From positions 186,001 through 250,000 of the forward strand of contig NZ_CP110535.1 of assembly GCF_026104355.1 (NCBI RefSeq): 64,000 nucleotides of DNA, in the 5' to 3' direction. The notes under the pieces were generated by a model that had not been told where the DNA came from, made no database searches, and worked only from the letters and a program-made list of their open reading frames with translations. The position numbers and the translations under genes are program-made. This document shows positions 1-8,819 of the stretch, piece by piece. Origin of the DNA: Halomonas sp. BDJS001. GTDB taxonomy: Bacteria; Pseudomonadota; Gammaproteobacteria; Pseudomonadales; Halomonadaceae. Each line of letters starts with the position of its first letter. Position 1 is the stretch's first letter.

Positions 1-317
1 TGTCTGTCTCGCTGGTCGAGCATGAAGTCATTAAGACAACCCTGCCGAAAGCCAAGGAGCTGCGTCGCGTCATCGAGCCGCTGATCACCTTGTCTAAGCA
101 GGATAGCGTTGCAAACCGTCGTTTGGCGTTTGCCCGCACGCGCTCTAAAGAAGCCGTCGGCAAACTGTTCAACGAACTAGGTCCGCGTTATGCCGAGCGT
201 CCGGGCGGTTACGTCCGTATTCTCAAGTGCGGTTTCCGCACCGGCGACAACGCGCCTATGGCGTTCGTTGAGCTAGTTGACCGTCCGGTTGTTGAAGAAG
301 CCGCTGCAGAAGAGTAA
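1..317 (+). CDS. rplQ: 50S ribosomal protein L17 (5' end missing)
   Basis: Large-subunit ribosomal protein L17, which binds 23S rRNA near the exit tunnel. The gene is cut by the window edge; the frame is open from base 3 and reads through conserved L17 blocks such as [20 protein letters not shown], then [20 protein letters not shown] and [20 protein letters not shown]. The TTG near base 90 is internal, not the start. The tail ends in an acidic EEAAAEE stretch. In gammaproteobacteria rplQ is the last gene of the alpha operon after rpoA, and a strong terminator follows here, which fits. Confidence 0.97.
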   Translation, partial: SVSLVEHEVIKTTLPKAKELRRVIEPLITLSKQDSVANRRLAFARTRSKEAVGKLFNELGPRYAERPGGYVRILKCGFRTGDNAPMAFVELVDRPVVEEAAAEE

Positions 318-350
318 TCCTCTGCGCCAGAGCCTCTTTGGTAGCGAATG

Positions 351-380
351 AAAACCGACCCCTAGAGGGTCGGTTTTTTT
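351..380 (+). terminator. Rho-independent terminator after rplQ
   Basis: AAAACCGACC / GGTCGGTTTT form a near-perfect stem around CTAGA (loop CTAG), followed by a run of seven or more T. It lies 33 bp after the rplQ stop and closes the ribosomal protein operon. Confidence 0.9.
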
Positions 381-583
381 ATGGACGCATTAATCTTCTC
401 TTTTTCTGCGCTTAACTGCCTGTTAATCACCTATACTCGGCATATTATTAAACGTAGTGAGCGGTGCTATTCCGCCTGCCCAAGCCTTGCGTTGTCCCTA
501 GAGTGTGGCATGGTAGTGAAGCTGTGGCAGGGTGTTCAAACAGTAGTTAGTACTAGCGCATTGATAACAAGCAAGGGGCAGGT

Positions 584-1975
584 ATGTATGCGAGGATAAA
601 AAGCGCTGTCGGGGGAGCGTCGGCAATAGGGTTTTTGAGTATGCTAATGCTGCTCATACTCGCGATGGTCACCACTGCGCATGCCGACAACCCGCGTTAC
701 GCGGGTATCGTCGTGGATCTGGACAATGGCGAAGTGCTTTACGCCGAGAATATTGACGATCAGCGTTACCCTGCGTCGCTGACCAAAATGATGACGCTCT
801 ATCTCACTTTTGAAGCGTTAGAAGAGGGTACGCTGCGCCTGGATCAACCCTTGCCTGTCTCCGCTTACGCGGCCGCCAAGCCCGCTGTTAAACTGTGGCT
901 GGCTGCCGGCAGCTCGATTCCTGTGGACACCGCCATTCGTGCACTCGCAGTTCGCTCAGCGAATGACGTTGCCGCCGTGGTCGCCGAAGCCCTCGGCGGC
1001 AGCGAAGCGAATTTTGCGCAAATGATGACCACCAAGGCGCGCGAGCTGGGCATGCACGCCACCACCTTTCGCAACGCTTCCGGCTTGCCGGATGATGGCC
1101 AAATCACCACGGCCCGTGACATGCTAACGCTCTCGGTACGCGTAATGCAGGATTTTCCCCAATACTACCACTACTTCGGCTTGCAAGAGTTCACCTACCG
1201 CGGCACCCGGCATACCAGCCACAACCGCCTGGTGCGTGACTACCCGGGCGCCGATGGCCTAAAAACCGGTTTTATTCGTGCCTCTGGCTTTAACGTGGCG
1301 ACCACCGCAATGCGCGGTAACCGGCGATTGGTCGGTGTGGTGATGGGCGGTTTTTCATCCCAGTCCCGGGATACCCACATGGCCAACCTACTCGACCGCA
1401 GCTTCCTGCGCGCATCGCTGCGTGACCAGCGAAACTGGATGGGTGACACGGATTTCTCGCGGGAATTTATGGCCTTTGCGCCCCCTGCACAGCCAGTTGC
1501 ACCACCGCAGCCCGCACCCCAGCAACCCCTATTAGCGGTGGTCGAAACCACTACCTTGTCGCCAGCGGCCAACGCCACCCCCTCGACGCCGGTGGTTGAC
1601 CTTGAAGAGCAGCTAGCCGATATAGTCACCATTCAGCGCCCCCCTGCCGTCAGCGAAGAGCCGCAGCCTGACCCTCTACAAGCGTTTATTGAGCGGGAAC
1701 GTCAGATGGCCGCCGCCAATAACGAAGCGGGTGGCGGATGGGGTGTGCAAGTCGGCGCGTTTAGTCGCGAAGCCCAAGCGCGGCAATTGGCCCAGCAAGC
1801 GGCTCAACGCATCGCCCAGAGTTTAGGCGGACGCGTCGCTGTGGACACGGTAGAGGGCCAAAACCCGGTTTATCGCGCCCGGCTAATGGCGTTGGACGAG
1901 CAGCGCGCTCGCCAGGCCTGCCGAGAGCTGCACTCCCAAGGCATGGACTGTATGGTCGTTAACGCCAGCTTATAA
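584..1975 (+). CDS. D-alanyl-D-alanine carboxypeptidase with C-terminal SPOR domain
   Basis: Periplasmic low-molecular-weight penicillin-binding protein (peptidase S11, DacA/PBP5 type) that trims the terminal D-Ala from peptidoglycan pentapeptides. Signal anchor at residues ~14-34 ending near AHA. The three active-site motifs are present: SLTK (65-68), SAN (125-127) and KTG (227-229). A Pro-rich linker (~298-330) leads to a SPOR domain from ~385 to the end (starting WGVQVGAF), which binds denuded glycan at the septum. The 463-residue length is longer than E. coli PBP5 (403) because of SPOR. An AGGGG motif six bases before the ATG supports this start. The SPOR tail suggests recruitment to division sites (inference). 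Confidence 0.92.
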   Translation: MYARIKSAVGGASAIGFLSMLMLLILAMVTTAHADNPRYAGIVVDLDNGEVLYAENIDDQRYPASLTKMMTLYLTFEALEEGTLRLDQPLPVSAYAAAKPAVKLWLAAGSSIPVDTAIRALAVRSANDVAAVVAEALGGSEANFAQMMTTKARELGMHATTFRNASGLPDDGQITTARDMLTLSVRVMQDFPQYYHYFGLQEFTYRGTRHTSHNRLVRDYPGADGLKTGFIRASGFNVATTAMRGNRRLVGVVMGGFSSQSRDTHMANLLDRSFLRASLRDQRNWMGDTDFSREFMAFAPPAQPVAPPQPAPQQPLLAVVETTTLSPAANATPSTPVVDLEEQLADIVTIQRPPAVSEEPQPDPLQAFIERERQMAAANNEAGGGWGVQVGAFSREAQARQLAQQAAQRIAQSLGGRVAVDTVEGQNPVYRARLMALDEQRARQACRELHSQGMDCMVVNASL

Positions 1976-1992
1976 AAGGATGGGCCGTCATC

Positions 1993-2022
1993 ACCCCGTC
2001 AATGGCTAATTGGCGGGGTTTT
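1993..2022 (+). terminator. Terminator after the carboxypeptidase gene
   Basis: ACCCCG ... CGGGGT stem with a T-rich tail (TTTTTG then eight T) directly after the dacA-like gene and before the EamA gene. Confidence 0.8.
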
Positions 2023-2062
2023 TGTTTTTTTTGGGTGTTGAACAGTGGACAGGGAGATCGCG

Positions 2063-2938
2063 GTGACAACCTCACTGAAAGGCATATTCTGCATGTGTTT
2101 GGGGGTTCTGTTTTTAGCCCTGGGCGACGCGGTTTCCAAATGGTTAGGGGAAGTACACTCGCCGCTGCAGATTATTTTCTTCCGTACCTTGGTATCGCTA
2201 CCGCTGATTGCACTGCTTGCCCATTTTGCCGGTGGCTTACGCAAGCTGCGCACAAAACGGCCGGGCGTCCATCTCCTGCGCGGGCTGATCTATACCGCCA
2301 CCATGGCCTGCTTCGTATGGGGGCTAACGCTGTTACCCTTGGCAGAAGCCACAGCGATCGCCTTTGTGGCGCCGCTTTTTGTCACTTTGTTGTCAGTGCC
2401 TTTATTGGGTGAGCGGATTGATCCACCGGTACTTATTGCATCACTCGTGGGGTTTGTCGGTGTGCTGATCGTGGTGCGTCCTAATGGTGACGCCTTCCAG
2501 GTGGGCGCGCTGGTGTTGGTAGCCGCGGCGCTGTTTTATGCCTTAATGATGATTACCGCACGCCGCTACGGCGCCCGCGAACACCTCTGGGCGATGCTGT
2601 TCTATATGACCTTTGTGCCATTGGTGATTACCGGACTAACGCTGCCCTGGGTGTGGCAGACGCCCCACCCCTGGCACTGGGTAGGTTTTTTCGCTTCGGG
2701 CATATTGGGCGTTGCGGCCACTGCGTTTATCACTCTGGCCTTTCGGTTTGCCCCTGCGGCCATCGCCGCGCCGTTTGATTACACTGCTATGCTCTGGGCG
2801 GTACTGTTGGGTTGGTGGTTTTGGGGTGAAATGCCGGATCTCTGGGTCTGGGTAGGCAGCGCCTTGATAATGGGCAGCGGGTTAGCGGTGGCGTATCATG
2901 ACCGGCGCACGACCCTGAAACGTCGTCCAACGGCGTAA
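2063..2938 (+). CDS. EamA/DMT-family inner-membrane transporter
   Basis: Drug/metabolite transporter superfamily protein, probably an exporter of small metabolites; the substrate cannot be told from sequence. About ten hydrophobic segments arranged as two EamA repeats, the first containing GDAVSKWLG and FFRTLVSLPLI, typical of the family. The frame could open at GTG 2045, but the GTG at 2063 has AGGGAG six bases upstream and gives the usual short N-terminus before the first membrane segment, so 2063 is preferred. Single gene between terminators, no clear operon partner. Confidence 0.85.
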   Translation: MTTSLKGIFCMCLGVLFLALGDAVSKWLGEVHSPLQIIFFRTLVSLPLIALLAHFAGGLRKLRTKRPGVHLLRGLIYTATMACFVWGLTLLPLAEATAIAFVAPLFVTLLSVPLLGERIDPPVLIASLVGFVGVLIVVRPNGDAFQVGALVLVAAALFYALMMITARRYGAREHLWAMLFYMTFVPLVITGLTLPWVWQTPHPWHWVGFFASGILGVAATAFITLAFRFAPAAIAAPFDYTAMLWAVLLGWWFWGEMPDLWVWVGSALIMGSGLAVAYHDRRTTLKRRPTA

Positions 2939-3068
2939 ACACAGGTTACTTTTTGATCCAGGTCACGGAAGCCGTGAGCTTGCCAAAACGGCGGGTTTGG
3001 GCTGGTTATAATCCAGCCCTTTCGGCGCAGCCCGCTGCGTGCCATCGTCCTGATCGCGGTGACCCTCT

Positions 3069-4460
3069 ATGCAAGCCCCCGAACGACTGAAGCAAGCTCC
3101 CGAACTGCTTTCCCCCGCCGGTACCTTCAAGAACATGCGTTACGCCTTTGCCTATGGCGCTGATGCAGTTTACGCGGGGCAGCCGCGCTACTCTCTGCGG
3201 GTGCGCAACAACGATTTTAAAATTGATAACTTACATCGCGGGATTGAGTACGCCCATGCCCGGGGCAAGCAGTTTTACGTGGCATCCAACATTGCCCCTC
3301 ACAACAGCAAACTGAAAACCTACCTACAGGATATGGCGCCGGTAATTGAGGCAGGGCCCGATGCGCTGATTATGTCGGATCCCGGCCTGATTATGATGGT
3401 ACGCGAACGTTGGCCGGAACAAGCCATCCACCTCTCGGTGCAATCGAATGTCGTCAACTGGGCTGCCGCCCAATTTTGGCAGCAGCAGGGTATTAGCCGC
3501 ATCATTCTGTCTCGGGAGCTGTCACTGGAGGAGATCGGTGAAATAGGTGACAAGTGCCCAGGCTTAGAGATCGAGACCTTTGTTCACGGCGCGCTGTGTA
3601 TCGCCTACTCAGGGCGCTGCCTGCTATCGGGCTACTTCAACCATCGCGACCCTAACCAAGGCACCTGCACCAACGCGTGTCGCTGGAAGTACAACACCAT
3701 AGCGGCGACCCAAGATGACAACGGCGAATTGATCGCCGCCCAGGGAGTTGGCACCGCAACCGCCGACACCCAGAACGAGCTCTCGGCGCTGATTGAGGAG
3801 GTTTCCCGCCCCGGCAAGCTGATGCCTGTCTATGAAGATGAGCACGGCACCTACATTATGAACTCGAAGGATCTGCGCGCGGTGCAGCATGTGGCTCGGC
3901 TGACGCAAATGGGCGTGGCATCGCTAAAGATCGAGGGACGCACCAAGTCCCATTATTACGTCGCGCGTACTGCGCAAGTCTATCGGCAGGCTATTGATGA
4001 CGCCGTCGCTGGGCGTCCCTTTAATAAACGGTTAATGGATGAGCTGGAAAACCTGGCGAATAGAGGCTACACCGAGGGCTTCTATCAGCGCCATGTTCAC
4101 GGCGAGTTCCAGCGCTATGAGCAGGGGCACTCCATTGGCGTTCACCAACAGTTCGTCGGTGAAGTGCTGGGTTTTGATCCGACTCGTGGCACCTTGGAAG
4201 TCGAGGTTAAAAATCGCTTTGAAGTGGGGGATGGCATGGAGCTTATGCTGCCAGGTGGCAATCACCGCTTCGTGCTCGAGCATATCGAGAGCTTACAAGG
4301 CGAAGCGCAAAACGCAGCGCCTGGCTCGGGACATCGCGTACGAATCCCCCTCCCCCAGATCAGCATCACTCCTGAACAGCTTGAGTTTGCGCTGTTAATG
4401 CGTGATCTCACGCCTTCCAAAGCAGAACCACCTGAATCGTTAGGGGTAGCGATCAGCTAA
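3069..4460 (+). CDS. trhP: U32-family tRNA hydroxylation protein (TrhP/YegQ)
   Basis: Peptidase U32-family protein closely resembling E. coli YegQ, now TrhP, which takes part in prephenate-dependent 5-hydroxylation of the wobble uridine (ho5U34) in tRNA. N-terminal PELLSPAGTFKNMRYAFAYG and ADAVYAG are hallmark sequences. The U32 signature lies at ~171-186 (FVHGALCIAYSGRCLLSGYF), giving Cys177, Cys184, Cys200 and Cys204 that likely hold an iron-sulfur cluster (inference from the family). Length 463 versus 453 in E. coli. Its last 8 bases overlap the convergent dioxygenase gene. Confidence 0.92.
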   Translation: MQAPERLKQAPELLSPAGTFKNMRYAFAYGADAVYAGQPRYSLRVRNNDFKIDNLHRGIEYAHARGKQFYVASNIAPHNSKLKTYLQDMAPVIEAGPDALIMSDPGLIMMVRERWPEQAIHLSVQSNVVNWAAAQFWQQQGISRIILSRELSLEEIGEIGDKCPGLEIETFVHGALCIAYSGRCLLSGYFNHRDPNQGTCTNACRWKYNTIAATQDDNGELIAAQGVGTATADTQNELSALIEEVSRPGKLMPVYEDEHGTYIMNSKDLRAVQHVARLTQMGVASLKIEGRTKSHYYVARTAQVYRQAIDDAVAGRPFNKRLMDELENLANRGYTEGFYQRHVHGEFQRYEQGHSIGVHQQFVGEVLGFDPTRGTLEVEVKNRFEVGDGMELMLPGGNHRFVLEHIESLQGEAQNAAPGSGHRVRIPLPQISITPEQLEFALLMRDLTPSKAEPPESLGVAIS

Positions 4461-5190
4461 AGGCATAAACGTCCATGGCAAGCACCCCGTGCTCCACGCT
4501 GTGGTGCAGCTGGCTAGCTTCGCCTCCCGCCCCCATAGCCACCAGCAGCGGCTGGAAATGCTCTGGGGTGGGATGATTCTTCTGGGCCTTGGGTGCGCGC
4601 TCCCAGCTAAGCAGTGCGTCGCGATCATTGGCGATAAGACGCTCGCTTACCCAAGTGGCGAACTCATCGACCCAGGCGGGCATAGGGCTCGCCTGGGGCA
4701 TGAGTTCACGCAAGTTATGGGTCAGGCTGCCCGAGCCGATAATTAATACTCCTTCTCCCCGCAGTGCCGACAGGCGCTCGCCCAGCGCGACCAGTTCCTG
4801 ATTGCTCCAGCGCACCGGTAGCGAAAGTGAAACAACCGGCACATTGGCATCAGGAAACATCAACGAAAGGGGCACCCAGGCGCCGTGATCAAGGCCACGC
4901 TCTACCCGCTCGGCGCCCAGTAACAGGGCCAGCCGTTCAGCCAGTTCAGGTTCGCCAGGGGCGGGGTACTGGCACTCGAAAAGCGCCCGTGGGAAGCCGC
5001 CAAAGTCGTGGATGGTCTCCGGCTTGGCGCTGGTACTAACCTTGAGCGCCAGGCTCTCCCAGTGTGCCGACACCACGACCACCGCCTTGGGTGACAGCTG
5101 TGTGCCCAGTTCGCGGAGGAAGTCGTGAGCCGGGGTTTTATTAAGCGCCAGCATGGGTGAACCATGGGAGATAAATAGGCTAGGTAACAT
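4453..5190 (-). CDS. ygiD: 4,5-DOPA dioxygenase-type extradiol ring-cleavage enzyme (YgiD-like)
   Basis: Class III extradiol ring-cleavage dioxygenase family, related to plant DODA and E. coli YgiD, which opens catechol-type rings such as DOPA. Starts MLPSLFISHGSP; candidate metal ligands include His9 (SHGSP), His43 (SAHWES) and His158 (SLTHNLRE). Length 245, usual for the family. The frame extends upstream to 5235, but the ATG at 5190 has GGAG eight bases before it and matches the family N-terminus. It lies downstream of a DoxX gene and a LysR regulator on the same strand, a common grouping associated with phenol or quinone handling (inference). Confidence 0.88.
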   Translation of the reverse strand: MLPSLFISHGSPMLALNKTPAHDFLRELGTQLSPKAVVVVSAHWESLALKVSTSAKPETIHDFGGFPRALFECQYPAPGEPELAERLALLLGAERVERGLDHGAWVPLSLMFPDANVPVVSLSLPVRWSNQELVALGERLSALRGEGVLIIGSGSLTHNLRELMPQASPMPAWVDEFATWVSERLIANDRDALLSWERAPKAQKNHPTPEHFQPLLVAMGAGGEASQLHHSVEHGVLAMDVYAFS

Positions 5191-5257
5191 GAGTAAGTCT
5201 CCACAGCAGCATTGCCAGCGCTGGCGGTGAGGCAAGGGCTGGCAATAGGGTTAGGTG

Positions 5258-5683
5258 TTAGGCGAAGCGGGGGCTTAACACCCAGCGGCCGCTGCCCAGG
5301 CCCGCTTGCACGATTAACGCCAGCGTCCAGAACATCGGGAATTCCCAACCGCCGCCGGCATTTGAGAACATCCAGCCGTTGCCAAGATGCACCCAGGCAG
5401 CGCCAAGCAGTACCGGCACCAGGGCCAGGCTCACCCAACGGGTGTACACACCCAGAATCAGGGCGGCTCCACCGCCGATTTCGGCTGCAATGGTCAAGTA
5501 GGCCAGAAATCCGGGTAAACCCAGTGATTCAAAATAGCCGACGGTGCCGGGCAGGGTAAACACAAACACCTTGAGCAAACCGTGGGCCAGCGCCATCACA
5601 CCCAACGCAACACGCAGTAGCGAGATGGCATGGGGCTGTAGAGAGGGCTGTAAAGCGGGAGTGGAGTGAGTATACGTTGTCAT
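5258..5683 (-). CDS. DoxX-family membrane protein
   Basis: Small integral membrane protein of the DoxX/SURF4 type with four hydrophobic segments (LLRVALGVMALAHGLLKV, a GFLAYLTIAAEIGGGAALIL segment, and two more). The family is linked to redox or thiol stress but its activity here is unknown. The start at 5683 has GGAAG about nine bases upstream; an ATG five codons earlier (5698) is possible. It is co-directional with the downstream DODA gene (67 bp gap) and follows a LysR regulator. Confidence 0.82.
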   Translation of the reverse strand: MTTYTHSTPALQPSLQPHAISLLRVALGVMALAHGLLKVFVFTLPGTVGYFESLGLPGFLAYLTIAAEIGGGAALILGVYTRWVSLALVPVLLGAAWVHLGNGWMFSNAGGGWEFPMFWTLALIVQAGLGSGRWVLSPRFA

Positions 5684-5761
5684 AGGAGTAGCTTCCATCG
5701 AGTGGTTGATGACGCTACTTTACAGCCGGATAAGATCGAGATAATCAGCTTATTTTGCACA

Positions 5762-6682
5762 TCACTGTTGCGAAATTGGCGACAATCCAATGTTTTGCTC
5801 CCAAACCGGCGGATCGCCCCATGCTTCGGTAAGCAGGTCGATAAAGCGCTCCACCTTGGCGGGCAGGTAGCGCCGGGCGGGGTAGAGCGCGTGCACATCG
5901 AGCCTCACCGGTGGCTCATTGGCCAAAATGGGCACTAAACGCCCGCTGGCGATACTCTCTGTAACCAGAAAGCTGGGCTGTTGAGCGATGCCCAGGCCTG
6001 CTTCCGCGACGTGGGTGAGTACATCGCCGTTATTGCTTTCCAGCGGGCCATTGACCGTCAACGACTGTGTGGCAATCTGCCAGTCAGCGCTCTGCTGGCC
6101 GCTGCGATAGCGCAGGCAGCGGTGCTCGGCAAGGTCTTTAACGCTGCGGGGTTCACCGTGGATGGAAAGGTACTCCGGCGAGGCGCAAAACAGCAGTCGG
6201 CAGCGGGTCAGACGTCGTGCCACCAGGCTGGAATCAGGCAGGCTGCCGATACGAATGGCCAAGTCATACCCCTCTTCCAGCAGGTCGACGCGGCGGTCGT
6301 TCAGATCCAGACGCACTTCAAGCGCTGGATGGGCCTGCATAAATTGAGCGACGAGTGGCGCCAGGTAGCGGGTGCCAAAGCTCATCGGCCCATTCACCCG
6401 CAGCCGCCCGCGCACATCGCTGGTACCTTGGCCCACCTCGGCGGCGGCTTCATCGAGCGCTTGCAGAATCCCTTGGGCGCGAACCAGATAGCGCTCCCCG
6501 GCTTCGGTGAGGTGTAGCCGTCGCGTAGTGCGCTGTATCAGACGCGCCCCCAGCGTCTCTTCCAGTGCCATGACCTGACGGGATACCCGCGTGCGGGAAA
6601 GATCCAGCGCTTCGGCAGCGCGGGTGTAGCTACCCAGCTCGGCTACCCGCACAAAAGCGACGATATGCTCCAACTGATTCAT
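5762..6682 (-). CDS. LysR-family transcriptional regulator
   Basis: 306-residue LysR-type regulator. N-terminal winged helix-turn-helix: MNQLEHIVAFVRVAELGSYT, then RAAEALDLSRTRVSRQV, followed by a substrate-binding domain (typical GRLRVNGPMSFG at the hinge). The frame is open to 6748, but the start at 6682 gives the family N-terminus. Its ATG overlaps the thiE stop codon (ATGA), so it may be translated by coupling from the thiM-thiE message. It probably controls the DoxX-DODA pair just downstream (inference). Confidence 0.88.
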   Translation of the reverse strand: MNQLEHIVAFVRVAELGSYTRAAEALDLSRTRVSRQVMALEETLGARLIQRTTRRLHLTEAGERYLVRAQGILQALDEAAAEVGQGTSDVRGRLRVNGPMSFGTRYLAPLVAQFMQAHPALEVRLDLNDRRVDLLEEGYDLAIRIGSLPDSSLVARRLTRCRLLFCASPEYLSIHGEPRSVKDLAEHRCLRYRSGQQSADWQIATQSLTVNGPLESNNGDVLTHVAEAGLGIAQQPSFLVTESIASGRLVPILANEPPVRLDVHALYPARRYLPAKVERFIDLLTEAWGDPPVWEQNIGLSPISQQ

Positions 6683-7311
6683 GACGCCGAAGCAGCTTGG
6701 AAAACCTGAAAAGCGCGCGCTGCCTGGTAAGGGTCGGGCTGACCACAAATAGCCGATATCACCGCTAAACCATTCGCTCCTGCCCGCTGTACGCTAATCG
6801 CATGATCCGCTTTCAGCCCACCAATGGCCACGCTGGGCAGTGGGCACGCCTTGACCAGCGCAGCCAAGCCACCAAAGCCGATGGGCTGGGCGTGATCCTG
6901 CTTGCTCTGGGTGGCAAACACCGGGCCAATCCCGACATAATCAAGCAGCTCAAACGGCGTGGCTTGCAGTTGGGCGATGGTATTGATCGACAAGCCGATA
7001 ATCGCCTGCTCACCTAACACCCGGCGCGCTTCCTGAACGGCGACGTCGCTCTGGCCGACATGCAGTCCATCTGCCTGGCTTTCTAATGCCACCTGCAAGC
7101 GGTCGTTAATGATCAGCGGCACGCCGGTGCCCGCCAGAAGTGCTTTTAACCGTTTGGCTTGGGCGGTCATTTGTTCATCGCTGGCATGCTTGTCACGCAA
7201 CTGCACGATGGTGACGCCGCCTCTTACCGCTGCCTCAACCGTTTGTTCCAAACCATGCTCTCGGCAGAGCGGGGCATCGGTGACCAAATAGAGCGATAGA
7301 TCAAGCGGCAT
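6679..7311 (-). CDS. thiE: Thiamine-phosphate synthase
   Basis: Condenses the pyrimidine (HMP-PP) and thiazole (THZ-P) halves to thiamine phosphate in the cytoplasm. 210 residues of TIM-barrel type, with LYLVTDAPLC, GGVTIVQLRDK, a NDRLQVALESQADGLHVGQ block and C-terminal GPVFATQSK and SVAIGGLKADH, all family hallmarks. GGAGG six bases before the ATG at 7311 fixes the start; the open frame to 7497 is read-through inside thiM. Overlaps the end of thiM by 11 bp and the start of the LysR gene by 4 bp. Confidence 0.95.
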   Translation of the reverse strand: MPLDLSLYLVTDAPLCREHGLEQTVEAAVRGGVTIVQLRDKHASDEQMTAQAKRLKALLAGTGVPLIINDRLQVALESQADGLHVGQSDVAVQEARRVLGEQAIIGLSINTIAQLQATPFELLDYVGIGPVFATQSKQDHAQPIGFGGLAALVKACPLPSVAIGGLKADHAISVQRAGANGLAVISAICGQPDPYQAARAFQVFQAASAS

Positions 7312-8110
7312 GGGTTGCCTCCAGTTGGGCATAAGTAGTGAGGTCGTCAGGAGTGAGTTGATAAAGCGCATCCAGTAGTGCCACTTGAAAACTACCAGGT
7401 CCGTTGGCGTGGCTGCCTGCACGCTCCCCTGTGACCGCAAAGCAGGCCAGTGCGGCTGCCGTTGCACCCAGTGGGGCATCGCGGCTGGCAGCCACAAATC
7501 CCGCCACTAGCGCGCTCAGCCCACAGCCAAGCGTTGTTACGCGAGGCATCAAAGGGTGGCCACCGTTAATGCGGTAGTGCTGTTTGCCGTCCGTCACCCA
7601 GTCGCTTTCACCGGTCATCGCGACAATACAGCCGTGTTTTTGCGCTAACGCTATCGCAGCATCCACGGCTTGGTCGGTGGCGGCTGTGGTGTCCACGCCG
7701 CGGCCTTGGCTAGCTAAACCGTTAAGGGCAAGAATTTCAGACGCGTTGCCACGAATCACGCTGGGTTTATTGGCCAGCAGTTGCGTGCACAGCGTTTGGC
7801 GATAGCGCGTGGCGCCAACGGCGACGGGATCCAGTACCCAAGGAATTGCGTGTTGATCAGCAGTCGCTGTGGCGGTCAGCATCGCATCGGCCCAGTGGGA
7901 GGAGATCGTGCCAATATTGATCGAAAGCCCCGCGGAAATAGCCGTGAATTCAGCCACTTCTTCAGGCGCATGCAGCATGGCGGGCGACGCGCCGGTGGCT
8001 AACAGCAGGTTGGCAGTGCTGTTCATGGCCACATAGTTGGTCATACAGTGAACCAGCGGTGTGGCTGCGCGCAGCGTCGCAAGGTAATCGCCAAGCGGGC
8101 GTAGAGTCAT
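7301..8110 (-). CDS. thiM: Hydroxyethylthiazole kinase
   Basis: Phosphorylates 4-methyl-5-(2-hydroxyethyl)thiazole for thiamine salvage. 269 residues, ribokinase-like fold. Recognised from LVHCMTNYVAMNSTANLLLA, the GASPAM segment, the WVLDPVAVGATRYR block and the C-terminal TTLGCGLSALVAGF anion-hole motif. First gene of the thiM-thiE transcript, which begins with a TPP riboswitch. Its Shine-Dalgarno GGGAGG lies inside a hairpin (8116-8131). Confidence 0.95.
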   Translation of the reverse strand: MTLRPLGDYLATLRAATPLVHCMTNYVAMNSTANLLLATGASPAMLHAPEEVAEFTAISAGLSINIGTISSHWADAMLTATATADQHAIPWVLDPVAVGATRYRQTLCTQLLANKPSVIRGNASEILALNGLASQGRGVDTTAATDQAVDAAIALAQKHGCIVAMTGESDWVTDGKQHYRINGGHPLMPRVTTLGCGLSALVAGFVAASRDAPLGATAAALACFAVTGERAGSHANGPGSFQVALLDALYQLTPDDLTTYAQLEATHAA

Positions 8111-8115
8111 AGCAT

Positions 8116-8147
8116 CCTCCCGGCAGGGAGGTGGTAAGCGTTACCAC
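8116..8147 (-). promoter_or_regulatory. Riboswitch expression platform hiding the thiM ribosome binding site
   Basis: Read on the minus strand, two hairpins lie between the TPP aptamer and the thiM ATG. GTGGTAA/TTACCAC (8131-8147) has a three-base loop. CCTCCC/GGGAGG (8116-8131) has a four-base loop, and its 3' arm is the thiM Shine-Dalgarno, five bases from the start. This arrangement suggests control at translation initiation rather than by termination, because no T-run follows. Confidence 0.7.
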
Positions 8148-8232
8148 GACTCCCTACGCCGGTGTTATCCGGTTCAGGTTCAAAGGGTGCTTCTCAGCCC
8201 AACCGTAACGAAGGGCGCCCCTGTCGAGGGAT
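8147..8232 (-). ncRNA. TPP riboswitch (THI element) of thiM-thiE
   Basis: On the minus strand the conserved THI-box elements occur in order: GGGGCGCCC, then GGGCTGAGA, CCCTTTGAACCTGA, and CCGGATAACACCGGCGTAGG. These match the thiamine pyrophosphate aptamer core. It lies 37 bases before thiM, the first gene of a thiamine salvage operon, so it should shut off thiM-thiE (and possibly the coupled LysR gene) when TPP is plentiful. The remaining ~240 bp up to 8474 shows no gene and probably holds the promoter. Confidence 0.95.
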
Positions 8233-8474
8233 TACTATCCTTGCCTGAAGTCGCCCTGTAAAGCCCTCCTACGCCATCGCACATCTCGTTATCGAGCGCA
8301 GGTTTACGCGAGGGCGCTGTTAACCCGTCCTTGGGCGCTACTTTCGCCATCTGACCGCCATGGAGGGTGGAAATGCCGGAAATGTATGAAACTTTTTCCG
8401 GCCCTGGTCGAAAGGCCCTCGCTTCAACCTGCCCTCGTATCCGTTATTGGATAACCTTGCCGGGTCTCTGGCAT

Positions 8475-8819
8475 CTAACGAAACGAAATACGTGTACCGT
8501 AGGTAAGCATTTCATCAGGTGTCATCGCTTTACCCTCTACCCCAATCATCTCGTCACCACACTGGTCGGCGAAGGTCAGCACGCCGTGGGTCAAGCCCAG
8601 TTGGCCCAGGGTATCGCGGATTTCACCGGTGCCCAGGAAAGTGCTGACGTGGCCCTTGTTATCGCTAAGCTCAGACACGCCGTTAGCATGATGAAAACGT
8701 ACTTTGTAGATTCCATCCATCGACTCGACTTCAACAATTGGCGAAAAACCGTTATGAAGCGCATTGGAAAGCTGTTTTAGCGTCAGGCGGTCACCCAGCG
8801 TCATATCGATCGCACTCAT
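8475..8819 (-). CDS. Hypothetical protein, possibly DUF6482-like
   Basis: 114-residue soluble protein with no clear signal or membrane segment. I do not recognise a function; the sentence-like core EVESMDGIYKVRFHHANGVS and a later TPDEMLTYGTRISF recall the small DUF6482 proteins of Halomonas and Pseudomonas, but this is tentative. AGGAG seven bases before the ATG at 8819 decides the start; the frame extends in-frame to 8861. Monocistronic, followed by the thiM promoter region. Confidence 0.6.
   Translation of the reverse strand: MSAIDMTLGDRLTLKQLSNALHNGFSPIVEVESMDGIYKVRFHHANGVSELSDNKGHVSTFLGTGEIRDTLGQLGLTHGVLTFADQCGDEMIGVEGKAMTPDEMLTYGTRISFR

Noticed and set aside
381..599. 72-residue frame between rplQ and the carboxypeptidase
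   Set aside because: It starts inside the T-run of the rplQ terminator, has no ribosome binding site and overlaps the next gene start.
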